Origin: Heliopora coerulea
Taxonomy: Eukaryota > Cnidaria > Anthozoa > Scleralcyonacea > Helioporidae
Assembly: GCA_030142905.1 (NCBI GenBank)
Contig: JASJOG010000027.1
Location: 434,001-498,000 of the forward strand
Direction: 5' to 3'
DNA: 64,000 nt
Both the position numbers and the translations under genes were made by a program. Under the pieces are notes generated by a model. That model saw nothing but the letters and a program-made list of their open reading frames with translations, searched no databases and had not been told where the DNA came from. This document shows positions 44,505 through 58,800 of this stretch, in pieces (position 1 is the first letter of the stretch; every line of letters begins with the position of its first letter).

Positions 44505-46815
44505 TCCCAAGTTAAAATTCCATTTTCAGTTGGTGTAATAAATCCTGGGGAATTCCAATTCCCGTGGGATTTCTTTTCCCAAGTCAAAATCGGCCAAAAT
44601 TCGATTTTTTAGTTGGTGTAATAAATTCCAAGGGAATCCCGATTCCCAAGGGATTACTTTTCCCATGTTAAAATCAACCAAAATTCGATTTTCTAGTTGG
44701 TGTAATAAACCCCAAGGGAATTCCAATTCCTATGGGATTTCTTTTCCCAAGTCAAAATCGGCCAAAATTCGATTTTTCAGTTGGTGTAATGTTCCCAAGG
44801 GAATTCTTTTCTCAAGTTGAAATCGGCCAAATCTCGATTTTTAAGTTGGTGTAATAAATCCCAGGGGAATTCCACTTCCCATGGGATTTCTTTTCCCAAG
44901 TCAAAATCGGCCAAAATTCGATTTTTGAGTTGGTGTAATATTCCCAAGGGAATTCTTTTCCCAAATCAAAGTCAACCAAAATTCGATTTTTTAGTTGGTG
45001 TAATAAATCCCAGGGCAATTCCTATTCCCATGGGAAATCTTTTCCGGAGTTAAAATCGGTCAAAATTTGCTTTTTTCAGTTGGTGTAATAAATCCCATGG
45101 GAATTCTTTTCCCAAGTCAAAATCGGCCAAAACTCGATTTTTCAGTTGGTGTCATAAATCCCAGGGGAATTCTTTTCCCAAGTCAAAATCGGCCAAAACT
45201 CGATTTTTCAGTTGGTGTAATGAATCCCATGGGAATTCTTTTCCCAAGTCAAAATCGGCCAAAACTCGATTTTTCAGTTGGTGTAATGAATCCCAGGGGA
45301 ATTCTCTTCCCAAGTCAAAATCAGCCAAAACTCGATTTTTCAGTTGGTGTAATAAATCCCATGGGAATTCTTTTCCCAAGTCAAAATCGGCCAAAACTCG
45401 ATTTTTCAGTTGGTGTCATAAATCCCAGGGGAATTCTTTTCCCAAGTCAAAATCGGCCAAAACTCGATTTTTCAGTTGGTGTAATGAATCCCATGGGAAT
45501 TCTTTTCCCAAGTCAAAATCGGCCAAAACTCGATTTTTCAGTTGGTGTAATGAATCCCAGGGGAATTCTCTTCCCAAGTCAAAATCAGCCAAAACTCGAT
45601 TTTTCAGTTGGTGTAATAAATCCCATGGGAATTCTTTTCCCAAGTCAAAATCGGCCAAAACTCGATTTTTCAGTTGGTGTCATAAATCCCAGGGGAATTC
45701 TTTTACCAAGTCAAAATCGGCCAAAACTCGATTTTTCAGTTGGTGTAATGAATCCCATGGGAATTCTCTTCCCAAGTCAAAATCAGCCAAAACTCGATTT
45801 TTCAGTTGGTGTAATAAATCCCATGGGAATTCTTTTCCCAAGTCAAAATCGGCCAAAACTCGATTTTTCAGTTGGTGTCATAAATCCCAGGGGAATTCTT
45901 TTACCAAGTCAAAATCGGCCAAAACTCGATTTTTCAGTTGGTGTAATAAATCCCATGGGAATTCTTTTCCCAAGTCAAAATCGGCCAAAACTCGATTTTT
46001 CAGTTGGTGTAATGAATCCCATGGGAATTCTTTTCCCAAGTCAAAATCGGCCAAAACTCGATTTTTCAGTTGGTGTAATAAATCCCATGGGAATTCTTTT
46101 CCCAAGTCAAAATCGGCCAAAACTCGATTTTTCAGTTGGTGTAATAAATCCCATGGGAATTCTTTTCCCAAGTCAAAATCGGCCAAAACTCGATTTTTCA
46201 GTTGGTGTAATAAATCCCATGGGAATTCTTTTCCCAAGTCAAAATCGGCCAAAACTCGATTTTTCAGTTGGTGTAATAAATCCTAGGGGAATTCTTTTCC
46301 CAAGTCAAAATCGGCCAAAACTCGATTTTTCAGTTGGTGTAATAAATCCCATGGGAATTCTTTTCCCAAGTCAAAATCGGCCAAAACTCGATTTTTCAGA
46401 TGGTGTAATAAATCCCATGGGAATTCTTTTCCCAAGTCAAAATCGGCCAAAACTCGATTTTTCAGTTGGTGTAATAAATCCCAGAGGAAATCTAATTCCC
46501 ATGGGAAATCTTTTACCAAGTCAAAATTTCCCAAAACTCGATTTTTCAGTTACTGTAATAAATCCCAGGGGAAATCTAATTCTCGTGGGAAATCTTTTAC
46601 CAAGTCAAAATTTGCCAAAACTCGATTTTTCAGTTGGTGTAATAATTCCCATTGGAATTCTTTTCCCAAGTCAAAATCAGCCAAACTCCATTTTTAAGTT
46701 TGTGTAATAAATCCTAAGGGAATTCCAATCCCCATGGGAAATCTTTTCCCAAGTCAAAATCGGAGAAAACTCGATTTTTCAGTTGGCATAATAATTCCCA
46801 AAGGAATTCTTTTAT
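44505..46815. repeat. 66/84-bp minisatellite array
   Basis: The unit carries GTTGGTGTAATAAATCCC, a GGGAATTC block, TTCCCAAGTCAAAATCGG and ACTCGATTTTTCA. The central part (about 45070-46480) has a 66-base unit. The edge units are about 84 bases because of an extra AATTCC-type segment. A 264-base block (four units) is repeated in tandem near 45152-45658. Because 66 is a multiple of three, the array stays open for 546 codons on the plus strand and for shorter stretches on the minus strand. This is most simply a consequence of the unit length, not evidence of a protein. Confidence 0.93.
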
Positions 46816-46829
46816 TCTAAAATATTCAG

Positions 46830-49800
46830 TCTCAAATATTCGCCTTAATTTTACATTAAAATGACTGAAATCAATGCCAAACTAGTTTCTTTGCCCTAAT
46901 CTTTCATATTCTGACCTTATTTCATAAACTTTGAAATTGGTCGAAAAATAGTCAAAAACCGTGGGTTAACCCCTTTACTTTTTTAAGAAATTTTTCGACC
47001 AATAATATTTCCCTTAATTTTACGTTAAAATGACTGAAATCAATGCCGAACTAGTTTCTTTGGCCTAATCTTTCATATTCTGACCTTATTTCGAAACTTT
47101 GAAATTGGTCGAAAAATCGTCAAAAACCGTGTGTTAACCCCTTTACTTTTTTTAGAAATTTTTTGACCTAAAATATTCCCCTTAGTTTTACCTTAAAATG
47201 AGTGAAATCAATGCGAAACTAGTTTCTTTGGCCTAATCTTTCATATTCTGACCTTATTTTAAAACTTTGAAATTGGTCGAAAAATCGTCAAAAACCCTGG
47301 GTTAACCCCTTTACTTTTTGGTGAAATTTTTAGACCTCAAAAGTTATCTCAAATATTACTGTAAAGTGCCTGAAATCACGCCAGAACAATCTTATTCGGC
47401 CTAAACTTTCATATTTTGGCCTTATTTCGAAAGTTTGAAATTGGTCGAAAAATGGTGAAAAACCGTGAGTTAACCCCTCTACTTTTTGGTGAAATTTTTA
47501 GACCTCATAAATTATCTCAAATATTACTGTAAAGTCCTTCCAATCACGCCAGAACTATCTTATTCGGCCTAAACTTTCATATTTTGGACTTATTTCCAAA
47601 GTTTGAAATTGGTCGAAAAATGGTCAAAAACCAAAGGTTAACCCCTTTACTTTTTGGTGAAATTTTTCGACCTCAAAAATTATCTCAAATATTACTGTAA
47701 AGCCCCTCACATCACGCCAGAACTATCTTATTCGGCCTAAACTTTCATATTTTGGCCTTATTTCGAAAGTTTGAAATTGGTCGAAAAATGGTGAAAAACC
47801 GTGGGTTAACCCCTCTACTTTTTGGTGAAATTTTTCGACCTTAAAAATAATCTCAAATATTTTGTAAAGTCTCTTAAATCAGAGCAAAACCATATTACTC
47901 GGTCTAAACTTTCATATTTTCGGCCAATTTCGAAAGTTTAAAATTGGTCGAAAAATGGTCAAAAACCAAAGGTTAACCCCTTTACTTTTTGGTGAAATTT
48001 TTCGACCTCAAAAATTATCTCAAATATTACTGTAAAGCCCCTCACATCACGCCAGAACTATCTTATTCGGCCTAAACTTTCATATTTTGGCCTTATTTCG
48101 AAAGTTTGAAATTGGTCGAAAAACGATGAAAAACCGTGGGTTAACCCCTTTACTTTTTGGTGAAATTTTTAGACCTCAAATTATCTCAAATATTACTGTA
48201 AAGTCCTTCCAATCACGCCAGAACTATCTTATTCGGCCTAAACTTTCATATTTTGGCCTTACTTCGAAAGTTTGAAATTGGTCGAAAAATCGTCAAAAAC
48301 CGTGAGTTAACCCCTTTACTTTTTGGTGAAATTTTTAGACCTCATAAATTATCTCAAATATTACTGTAAAGTCCTTCCAATCACGCCAGAACTATCTTAT
48401 TCGGCCTAAACTTTCATATTTTGGCCTTATTTCGAAAGTTTGAAATTGGTCGAAAAATGGTGAAAAACCGTGAGTTAACCCCTCTACTTTTTGGTGAAAC
48501 TTTTCGACCTTGAAAAATTATCTCAAATATTAGTGTAAAGTCTCTAAAATAAGGGCAAAACCATGTTATTCGGCCTAAACTTTCCTATTTTCGGCCTATT
48601 TCGAAAGTTTAAAATTGGTCGAAAAATGGTCAAAAACCAAAGGTTAACCCCTTTACTTTTTGGTGAAATTTTTCGACCTCAAAAATTATCTCAAATATTA
48701 CTGTAAAGCCCCTCACATCACGCCAGAACTATCTTATTCGGCCTAAACTTTCATATTTTGGCCTTATTTCGAAAGTTTGAAATTGGTCGAAAAACGATGA
48801 AAAACCGTGGGTTAACCCCTTTACTTTTTGGTGAAATTTTTAGACCTCAAATTATCTCAAATATTACTGTAAAGTCCTTCCAATCACGCCAGAACTATCT
48901 TATTCGGCCTAAACTTTCATATTTTGGCCTTACTTCGAAAGTTTGAAATTGGTCGAAAAATCGTCAAAAACCGTGAGTTAACCCCTTTACTTTTTGGTGA
49001 AATTTTTAGACCTCATAAATTATCTCAAATATTACTGTAAAGTCCTTCCAATCACGCCAGAACTATCTTATTCGGCCTAAACTTTCATATTTTGGCCTTA
49101 TTTCGAAAGTTTGAAATTGGTCGAAAAACGATGAAAAACCGTGGGTTAACCCCTTTACTTTTTGGTGAAATTTTTAGACCTCATAAATTATCTCAAATAT
49201 TACTGTAAAGTCCTTCCAATCACGCCAGAACTATCTTATTCGGCCTAAACTTTCATATTTTGGCCTTATTTCGAAAGTTTGAAATTGGTCGAAAAATCGT
49301 CAAAAACCGTGAGTTAACCCCTTTACTTTTTGGTGAAATTTTTAGACCTCATAAATTATCTCAAATATTACTGTAAAGTCCTTCCAATCACGCCAGAACT
49401 ATCTTATTCGGCCTAAACTTTCATATTTTGGCCTTATTTCGAAAGTTTGAAATTGGTCGAAAAATGGTGAAAAACCGTGAGTTAACCCCTCTACTTTTTG
49501 GTGAAACTTTTCGACCTTGAAAAATTATCTCAAATATTAGTGTAAAGTCTCTAAAATAAGGGCAAAACCATGTTATTCGGCCTAAACTTTCCTATTTTCG
49601 GCCTATTTCGAAAGTTTGAAATTGGTCGAAAAATGGTCAAAAACCAAAGGTTAACCCCTTTACTTTTTGGTGAAATTTTTCGACCTCAAAAATTATCTCA
49701 AATATTACTGTAAAGCCCCTCACATCACGCCAGAACTATCTTATTCGGCCTAAACTTTCATATTTTGGCCTTATTTCGAAAGTTTGAAATTGGTCGAAAA

Positions 49801-52800
49801 ATGGTGAAAAACCGTGAGTTAACCCCTCTACTTTTTGGTGAAACTTTTCGACCTTGAAAAATTATCTCAAATATTAGTGTAAAGTCTCTAAAATAAGGGC
49901 AAAACCATGTTATTCGGCCTAAACTTTCCTATTTTCGGCCTATTTCGAAAGTTTGAAATTGGTCGAAAAATGGTCAAAAACCAAAGGTTAACCCCTTTAC
50001 TTTTTGGTGAAATTTTTCGACCTCAAAAATTATCTCAAATATTACTGTAAAGCCCCTCACATCACGCCAGAACTATCTTATTCGGCCTAAACTTTCATAT
50101 TTTGGCCTTATTTCGAAAGTTTGAAATTGGTCGAAAAATGGTGAAAAACCGTGAGTTAACCCCTCTACTTTTTGGTGAAATTTTTCGACCTTGAAAAATT
50201 ATCTCAAATATTAGTGTACAGTCTCTAAAATAAGGGCAAAACCATGTTATTCGGCCTAAACTTTCCTATTTTCGGCCTATTTCGAAAGTTTGAAATTGGT
50301 CGAAAAATCGTCAAAAACCAAAGGTTAACCCCTTTACTTTTTGGTGAAATTTTTCGACCTCAAAAATTATCTCAAATATTACTGTAAAGCCCCTCACATC
50401 ACGCCAGAACTATCTTATTCGGCCTAAACGTTCATATTTTGGCCTTATTTCGAAAGTTTGAAATTGGTCGAAAAACGATGAAAAACCGTGGGTTAACCCC
50501 TTTACTTTTTGGTGAAATTTTTAGACATCAAATTATCTCAAATATTACTGTAAAGTCCTTCCAATCACGCCAGAACTATCTTATTCGGCCTAAACTTTCA
50601 TATTTTGGCCTTACTTCGAAAGTTTGAAATTGGTCGAAAAATCGTCAAAAACCGTGAGTTAACCCCTTTACTTTTTGGTGAAATTTTTAGACCTCATAAA
50701 TTATCTCAAATATTACTGTAAAGTCCTTCCAATCACGCAGAACTATCTTATTCGGCCTAAACTTTCCTATTTTCGGCCTTATTTCCAAAGTTTGAAATTG
50801 GTCGAAAAATCGTCAAAAACCAAAGGTTAACCCCTTTACTTTTTGGTGAAATTTTTCGACCTCAAAAATTATCTCAAATATTACTGTAAAGCCCCTCACA
50901 TCACGCCAGAACTATCTTATTCGGCCTAAACTTTCATATTTTGGCCTTATTTCGAAAGTTTGAAATTGGTCGAAAAATGGTGAAAAACCGTGGGTTAACC
51001 CCTCTACTTTTTGGTGAAATTTTTCGACCTTGAAAAATTATCTCAAATATTAGTGTAAAGTCTCTAAAATAAGGGCAAAACCATGTTATTCGGCCTAAAC
51101 TTTCCTATTTTCGGCCTATTTCGAAAGTTTGAAATTGGTCGAAAAATGGTCAAAAACCAAAGGTTAACCCCTTTACTTTTTGGTGAAATTTTTCGACCTC
51201 AAAAATTATCTCAAATATTACTGTAAAGCCCCTCACATCACGCCAGAACTATCTTATTCGGCCTAAACTTTCATATTTTGGCCTTATTTCGAAAGTTTGA
51301 AATTGGTCGAAAAATGGTGAAAAACCGTGGGTTAACCCCTTTACTTTTTGGTGAAATTTTTCGACCTTGAAAAATTATCTCAAATATTAGTGTACAGTCT
51401 CTAAAATAAGGGCAAAACCATGTTATTCGGCCTAAACTTTCCTATTTTCGGCCTATTTCGAAAGTTTGAAATTGGTCGAAAAATCGTCAAAAACCAAAGG
51501 TTAACCCCTTTACTTTTTGGTGAAATTTTTCGACCTCAAAAATTATCTCAAATATTACTGTAAAGCCCCTCACATCACGCCAGAACTATCTTATTCGGCC
51601 TAAACTTTCATATTTTGGCCTTATTTCGAAAGTTTGAAATTGGTCGAAAAACGATGAAAAACCGTGGGTTAACCCCTTTACTTTTTGGTGAAATTTTTAG
51701 ACATCAAATTATCTCAAATATTACTGTAAAGTCCTTCCAATCACGCCAGAACTATCTTATTCGGCCTAAACTTTCATATTTTGGCCTTACTTCGAAAGTT
51801 TGAAATTGGTCGAAAAATCGTCAAAAACCGTGAGTTAACCCCTTTACTTTTTGGTGAAATTTTTAGACCTCATAAATTATCTCAAATATTACTGTAAAGT
51901 CCTTCCAATCACGCCAGAACTATCTTATTCGGCCTAAACTTTCATATTTTCGGCCTTATTTCCAAAGTTTGAAATTGGTCGAAAAATCGTCAAAAACCAA
52001 AGGTTAACCCCTTTACTTTTTGGTGAAATTTTTCGACCTCAAAAATTATCTCAAATATTACTGTAAAGCCCCTCACATCACGCCAGAACTATCTTATTCG
52101 GCCTAAACTTTCATATTTTGGCCTTATTTCGAAAGTTTGAAATTGGTCGAAAAATGGTGAAAAACCGTGGGTTAACCCCTTTACTTTTTGGTGAAACTTT
52201 TCGACCTTGAAAAATTATCTCAAATATTAGTGTAAAGTCTCTAAAATAAGGGCAAAACCATGTTATTCGGCCTAAACTTTCCTATTTTCGGCCTATTTCG
52301 AAAGTTTGAAATTGGTCGAAAAATGGTCAAAAACCAAAGGTTAACCCCTTTACTTTTTGGTGAAATTTTTCGACCTCAAAAATTATCTCAAATATTACTG
52401 TAAAGCCCCTCACATCACGCCAGAACTATCTTATTCGGCCTAAACTTTCATATTTTGGCCTTATTTCGAAAGTTTGAAATTGGTCGAAAAATGGTGAAAA
52501 ACCGTGAGTTAACCCCTCTACTTTTTGGTGAAATTTTTCGACCTTGAAAAATTATCTCAAATATTAGTGTAAAGTCTCTAAAATAAGGGCAAAACCATGT
52601 TATTCGGCCTAAACTTTCCTATTTTCGGCCTATTTCGAAAGTTTGAAATTGGTCGAAAAATGGTCAAAAACCAAAGGTTAACCCCTTTACTTTTTGGTGA
52701 AATTTTTCGACCTCAAAAATTATCTCAAATATTACTGTAAAGCCCCTCACATCACGCCAGAACTATCTTATTCGGCCTAAACTTTCATATTTTGGCCTTA

Positions 52801-55800
52801 TTTCGAAAGTTTGAAATTGGTCGAAAAATGGTGAAAAACCGTGAGTTAACCCCTCTACTTTTTGGTGAAATTTTTCGACCTTGAAAAATTATCTCAAATA
52901 TTAGTGTAAAGTCTCTAAAATAAGGGCAAAACCATGTTATTCGGCCTAAACTTTCCTATTTTCGGCCTATTTCGAAAGTTTGAAATTGGTCGAAAAATGG
53001 TCAAAAACCAAAGGTTAACCCCTTTACTTTTTGGTGAAATTTTTCGACCTCAAAAATTATCTCAAATATTACTGTAAAGCCCCTCACATCACGCCAGAAC
53101 TATCTTATTCGGCCTAAACTTTCATATTTTGGCCTTATTTCGAAAGTTTGAAATTGGTCGAAAAATGGTGAAAAACCGTGAGTTAACCCCTCTACTTTTT
53201 GGTGAAATTTTTCGACCTTGAAAAATTATCTCAAATATTAGTGTACAGTCTCTAAAATAAGGGCAAAACCATGTTATTCGGCCTAAACTTTCCTATTTTC
53301 GGCCTATTTCGAAAGTTTGAAATTGGTCGAAAAATCGTCAAAAACCAAAGGTTAACCCCTTTACTTTTTGGTGAAATTTTTCGACCTCAAAAATTATCTC
53401 AAATATTACTGTAAAGCCCCTCACATCACGCCAGAACTATCTTATTCGGCCTAAACGTTCATATTTTGGCCTTATTTCGAAAGTTTGAAATTGGTCGAAA
53501 AACGATGAAAAACCGTGGGTTAACCCCTTTACTTTTTGGTGAAATTTTTAGACATCAAATTATCTCAAATATTACTGTAAAGTCCTTCCAATCACGCCAG
53601 AACTATCTTATTCGGCCTAAACTTTCATATTTTGGCCTTACTTCGAAAGTTTGAAATTGGTCGAAAAATCGTCAAAAACCGTGAGTTAACCCCTTTACTT
53701 TTTGGTGAAATTTTTAGACCTCATAAATTATCTCAAATATTACTGTAAAGTCCTTCCAATCACGCAGAACTATCTTATTCGGCCTAAACTTTCCTATTTT
53801 CGGCCTTATTTCCAAAGTTTGAAATTGGTCGAAAAATCGTCAAAAACCAAAGGTTAACCCCTTTACTTTTTGGTGAAATTTTTCGACCTCAAAAATTATC
53901 TCAAATATTACTGTAAAGCCCCTCACATCACGCCAGAACTATCTTATTCGGCCTAAACTTTCATATTTTGGCCTTATTTCGAAAGTTTGAAATTGGTCGA
54001 AAAATGGTGAAAAACCGTGAGTTAACCCCTCTACTTTTTGGTGAAACTTTTCGACCTTGAAAAATTATCTCAAATATTAGTGTAAAGTCTCTAAAATAAG
54101 GGCAAAACCATGTTATTCGGCCTAAACTTTCCTATTTTCGGCCTATTTCGAAAGTTTGAAATTGGTCGAAAAATGGTCAAAAACCAAAGGTTAACCCCTT
54201 TACTTTTTGGTGAAATTTTTCGACCTCAAAAATTATCTCAAATATTACTGTAAAGCCCCTCACATCACGCCAGAACTATCTTATTCGGCCTAAACTTTCA
54301 TATTTTGGCCTTATTTCGAAAGTTTGAAATTGGTCGAAAAATGGTGAAAAACCGTGAGTTAACCCCTCTACTTTTTGGTGAAATTTTTCGACCTTGAAAA
54401 ATTATCTCAAATATTAGTGTACAGTCTCTAAAATAAGGGCAAAACCATGTTATTCGGCCTAAACTTTCCTATTTTCGGCCTATTTCGAAAGTTTGAAATT
54501 GGTCGAAAAATCGTCAAAAACCAAAGGTTAACCCCTTTACTTTTTGGTGAAATTTTTCGACCTCAAAAATTATCTCAAATATTACTGTAAAGCCCCTCAC
54601 ATCACGCCAGAACTATCTTATTCGGCCTAAACGTTCATATTTTGGCCTTATTTCGAAAGTTTGAAATTGGTCGAAAAACGATGAAAAACCGTGGGTTAAC
54701 CCCTTTACTTTTTGGTGAAATTTTTAGACATCAAATTATCTCAAATATTACTGTAAAGTCCTTCCAATCACGCCAGAACTATCTTATTCGGCCTAAACTT
54801 TCATATTTTGGCCTTACTTCGAAAGTTTGAAATTGGTCGAAAAATCGTCAAAAACCGTGAGTTAACCCCTTTACTTTTTGGTGAAATTTTTAGACCTCAT
54901 AAATTATCTCAAATATTACTGTAAAGTCCTTCCAATCACGCAGAACTATCTTATTCGGCCTAAACTTTCATATTTTCGGCCTTATTTCCAAAGTTTGAAA
55001 TTGGTCGAAAAATCGTCAAAAACCAAAGGTTAACCCCTTTACTTTTTGGTGAAATTTTTCGACCTCAAAAATTATCTCAAATATTACTGTAAAGCCCCTC
55101 ACATCACGCCAGAACTATCTTATTCGGCCTAAACTTTCATATTTTGGCCTTATTTCGAAAGTTTGAAATTGGTCGAAAAATGGTGAAAAACCGTGAGTTA
55201 ACCCCTCTACTTTTTGGTGAAACTTTTCGACCTTGAAAAATTATCTCAAATATTAGTGTAAAGTCTCTAAAATAAGGGCAAAACCATGTTATTCGGCCTA
55301 AACTTTCCTATTTTCGGCCTATTTCGAAAGTTTGAAATTGGTCGAAAAATGGTCAAAAACCAAAGGTTAACCCCTTTACTTTTTGGTGAAATTTTTCGAC
55401 CTCAAAAATTATCTCAAATATTACTGTAAAGCCCCTCACATCACGCCAGAACTATCTTATTCGGCCTAAACTTTCATATTTTGGCCTTATTTCGAAAGTT
55501 TGAAATTGGTCGAAAAATGGTGAAAAACCGTGAGTTAACCCCTCTACTTTTTGGTGAAATTTTTCGACCTTGAAAAATTATCTCAAATATTAGTGTAAAG
55601 TCTCTAAAATAAGGGCAAAACCATGTTATTCGGCCTAAACTTTCCTATTTTCGGCCTATTTCGAAAGTTTGAAATTGGTCGAAAAATGGTCAAAAACCAA
55701 AGGTTAACCCCTTTACTTTTTGGTGAAATTTTTCGACCTCAAAAATTATCTCAAATATTACTGTAAAGCCCCTCACATCACGCCAGAACTATCTTATTCG

Positions 55801-58800
55801 GCCTAAACTTTCATATTTTGGCCTTATTTCGAAAGTTTGAAATTGGTCGAAAAATGGTGAAAAACCGTGAGTTAACCCCTCTACTTTTTGGTGAAATTTT
55901 TCGACCTTGAAAAATTATCTCAAATATTAGTGTAAAGTCTCTAAAATAAGGGCAAAACCATGTTATTCGGCCTAAACTTTCCTATTTTCGGCCTATTTCG
56001 AAAGTTTGAAATTGGTCGAAAAATGGTCAAAAACCAAAGGTTAACCCCTTTACTTTTTGGTGAAATTTTTCGACCTCAAAAATTATCTCAAATATTACTG
56101 TAAAGCCCCTCACATCACGCCAGAACTATCTTATTCGGCCTAAACTTTCATATTTTGGCCTTATTTCGAAAGTTTGAAATTGGTCGAAAAATGGTGAAAA
56201 ACCGTGGGTTAACCCCTTTACTTTTTGGTGAAATTTTTCGACCTCAAAAATTATCTCAAATATTACTGTAAAGCCCCTCACATCACGCCAGAACTATCTT
56301 ATTCGGCCTAAACTTTCATATTTTGGCCTTATTTCGAAAGTTTGAAATTGGTCGAAAAATCGTCAAAAACCGTGGGTTAACCCCTTTACTTTTTGGTGAA
56401 ATTTTTAGACCTCATAAATTATCTCAAATATTACTGTAAAGTCCTTCCAATCACGCCAGAACTATCTTATTCGGCCTAAACTTTCATATTTTGGCCTTAT
56501 TTCGAAAGTTTGAAATTGGTCGAAAAATCGTCAAAAACCGTGAGTTAACCCCTTTACTTTTTGGTGAAATTTTTAGACCTCATAAATTATCTCAAATATT
56601 ACTGTAAAGTCTCTAAAATAAGGGCAAAACCATGTTATTCGGCCTAAACTTTCCTATTTTCGGCCTATTTCGAAAGTTTGAAATTGGTCGAAAAATGGTC
56701 AAAAACCAAAGGTTAACCCCTTTACTTTTTGGTGAAATTTTTCGACCTCAAAAATTATCTCAAATATTACTGTAAAGCCCCTCACATCACGCCAGAACTA
56801 TCTTATTCGGCCTAAACTTTCATATTTTGGCCTTATTTCGAAAGTTTGAAATTGGTCGAAAAACGATGAAAAACCGTGGGTTAACCCCTTTACTTTTTGG
56901 TGAAATTTTTAGACCTCATAAATTATCTCAAATATTACTGTAAAGTCCTTCCAATCACGCCAGAACTATCTTATTCGGCCTAAACTTTCATATTTTGGCC
57001 TTACTTCGAAAGTTTGAAATTGGTCGAAAAATCGTCAAAAACCGTGAGTTAACCCCTTTACTTTTTGGTGAAATTTTTAGACCTCATAAATTATCTCAAA
57101 TATTACTGTAAAGTCCTTCCAATCACGCCAGAACTATCTTATTCGGCCTAAACTTTCATATTTTGGCCTTATTTCGAAAGTTTGAAATTGGTCGAAAAAT
57201 GGTGAAAAACCGTGAGTTAACCCCTCTACTTTTTGGTGAAACTTTTCGACCTTGAAAAATTATCTCAAATATTAGTGTAAAGTCTCTAAAATAAGGGCAA
57301 AACCATGTTATTCGGCCTAAACTTTCCTATTTTCGGCCTATTTCGAAAGTTTGAAATTGGTCGAAAAATGGTCAAAAACCAAAGGTTAACCCCTTTACTT
57401 TTTGGTGAAATTTTTCGACCTCAAAAATTATCTCAAATATTACTGTAAAGCCCCTCACATCACGCCAGAACTATCTTATTCGGCCTAAACTTTCATATTT
57501 TGGCCTTATTTCGAAAGTTTGAAATTGGTCGAAAAACGATGAAAAACCGTGGGTTAACCCCTTTACTTTTTGGTGAAATTTTTAGACCTCAAATTATCTC
57601 AAATATTACTGTAAAGTCCTTCCAATCACGCCAGAACTATCTTATTCGGCCTAAACTTTCATATTTTGGCCTTACTTCGAAAGTTTGAAATTGGTCGAAA
57701 AATCGTCAAAAACCGTGAGTTAACCCCTTTACTTTTTGGTGAAATTTTTAGACCTCATAAATTATCTCAAATATTACTGTAAAGTCCTTCCAATCACGCC
57801 AGAACTATCTTATTCGGCCTAAACTTTCATATTTTGGCCTTATTTCGAAAGTTTGAAATTGGTCGAAAAATGGTGAAAAACCGTGAGTTAACCCCTCTAC
57901 TTTTTGGTGAAACTTTTCGACCTTGAAAAATTATCTCAAATATTAGTGTAAAGTCTCTAAAATAAGGGCAAAACCATGTTATTCGGCCTAAACTTTCCTA
58001 TTTTCGGCCTATTTCGAAAGTTTGAAATTGGTCGAAAAATGGTCAAAAACCAAAGGTTAACCCCTTTACTTTTTGGTGAAATTTTTCGACCTCAAAAATT
58101 ATCTCGAATATTACTGTAAAGCCCCTCACATCACGCCAGAACTATCTTATTCGGCCTAAACTTTCATATTTTGGCCTTATTTCGAAAGTTTGAAATTGGT
58201 CGAAAAACGATGAAAAACCGTGGGTTAACCCCTTTACTTTTTGGTGAAATTTTTAGACCTCATAAATTATCTCAAATATTACTGTAAAGTCGTTCCAATC
58301 ACGCCAGAACTATCTTATTCGGCCTACACTTTCATATTTTGGCCTTACTTCGAAAGTTTGAAATTGGTCGAAAAATGGTGAAAAACCGTGGGTTAACCCC
58401 TTTACTTTTTTTAGAAATTTTTCGACCTAAAATAATCCCCTTAATTTTACGTTAAAATGACTGAAATCAATGCCAAACTAGTTTATTTCCCCTAATCTTT
58501 CATATTCTGAGCTTATTTCGAAACTTTGAAATTGGTCGAAAAATCGTCAAAAACCGTGAGTTAACCCCTTTACTTTTTTTAGAAATTTTTCGACCAATAA
58601 TATTTCCCTTAATTTTAAGTTAAAATGACTGAAATCAATGCCGAACTAGTTTCTTTGGCCTAATCTTTCACATTCTGAGCTTATTTCAAAACTTTGAAAT
58701 TGGTCGAAAAATCGTAAAAAAACCGTGTGTTAACCCCTTTACATTTTTTAGAAATTTTTTGACCTAAAATATTCCCCTTAGTTTAAACTTAAAATGAGTG

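Noticed and set aside
45067..46707. 546-codon frame across the minisatellite as a structural repeat protein
   Set aside because: The frame follows from the 66- and 84-bp unit lengths; matching frames are open on the minus strand too, and no promoter, signal peptide or splice context was seen.
48087..57688. Repeated 62-codon frames (MALFRKFEIGRK...) in the satellite
   Set aside because: They are the same satellite segment read again at each homogenised unit block; a single-base change in other units destroys the frame.
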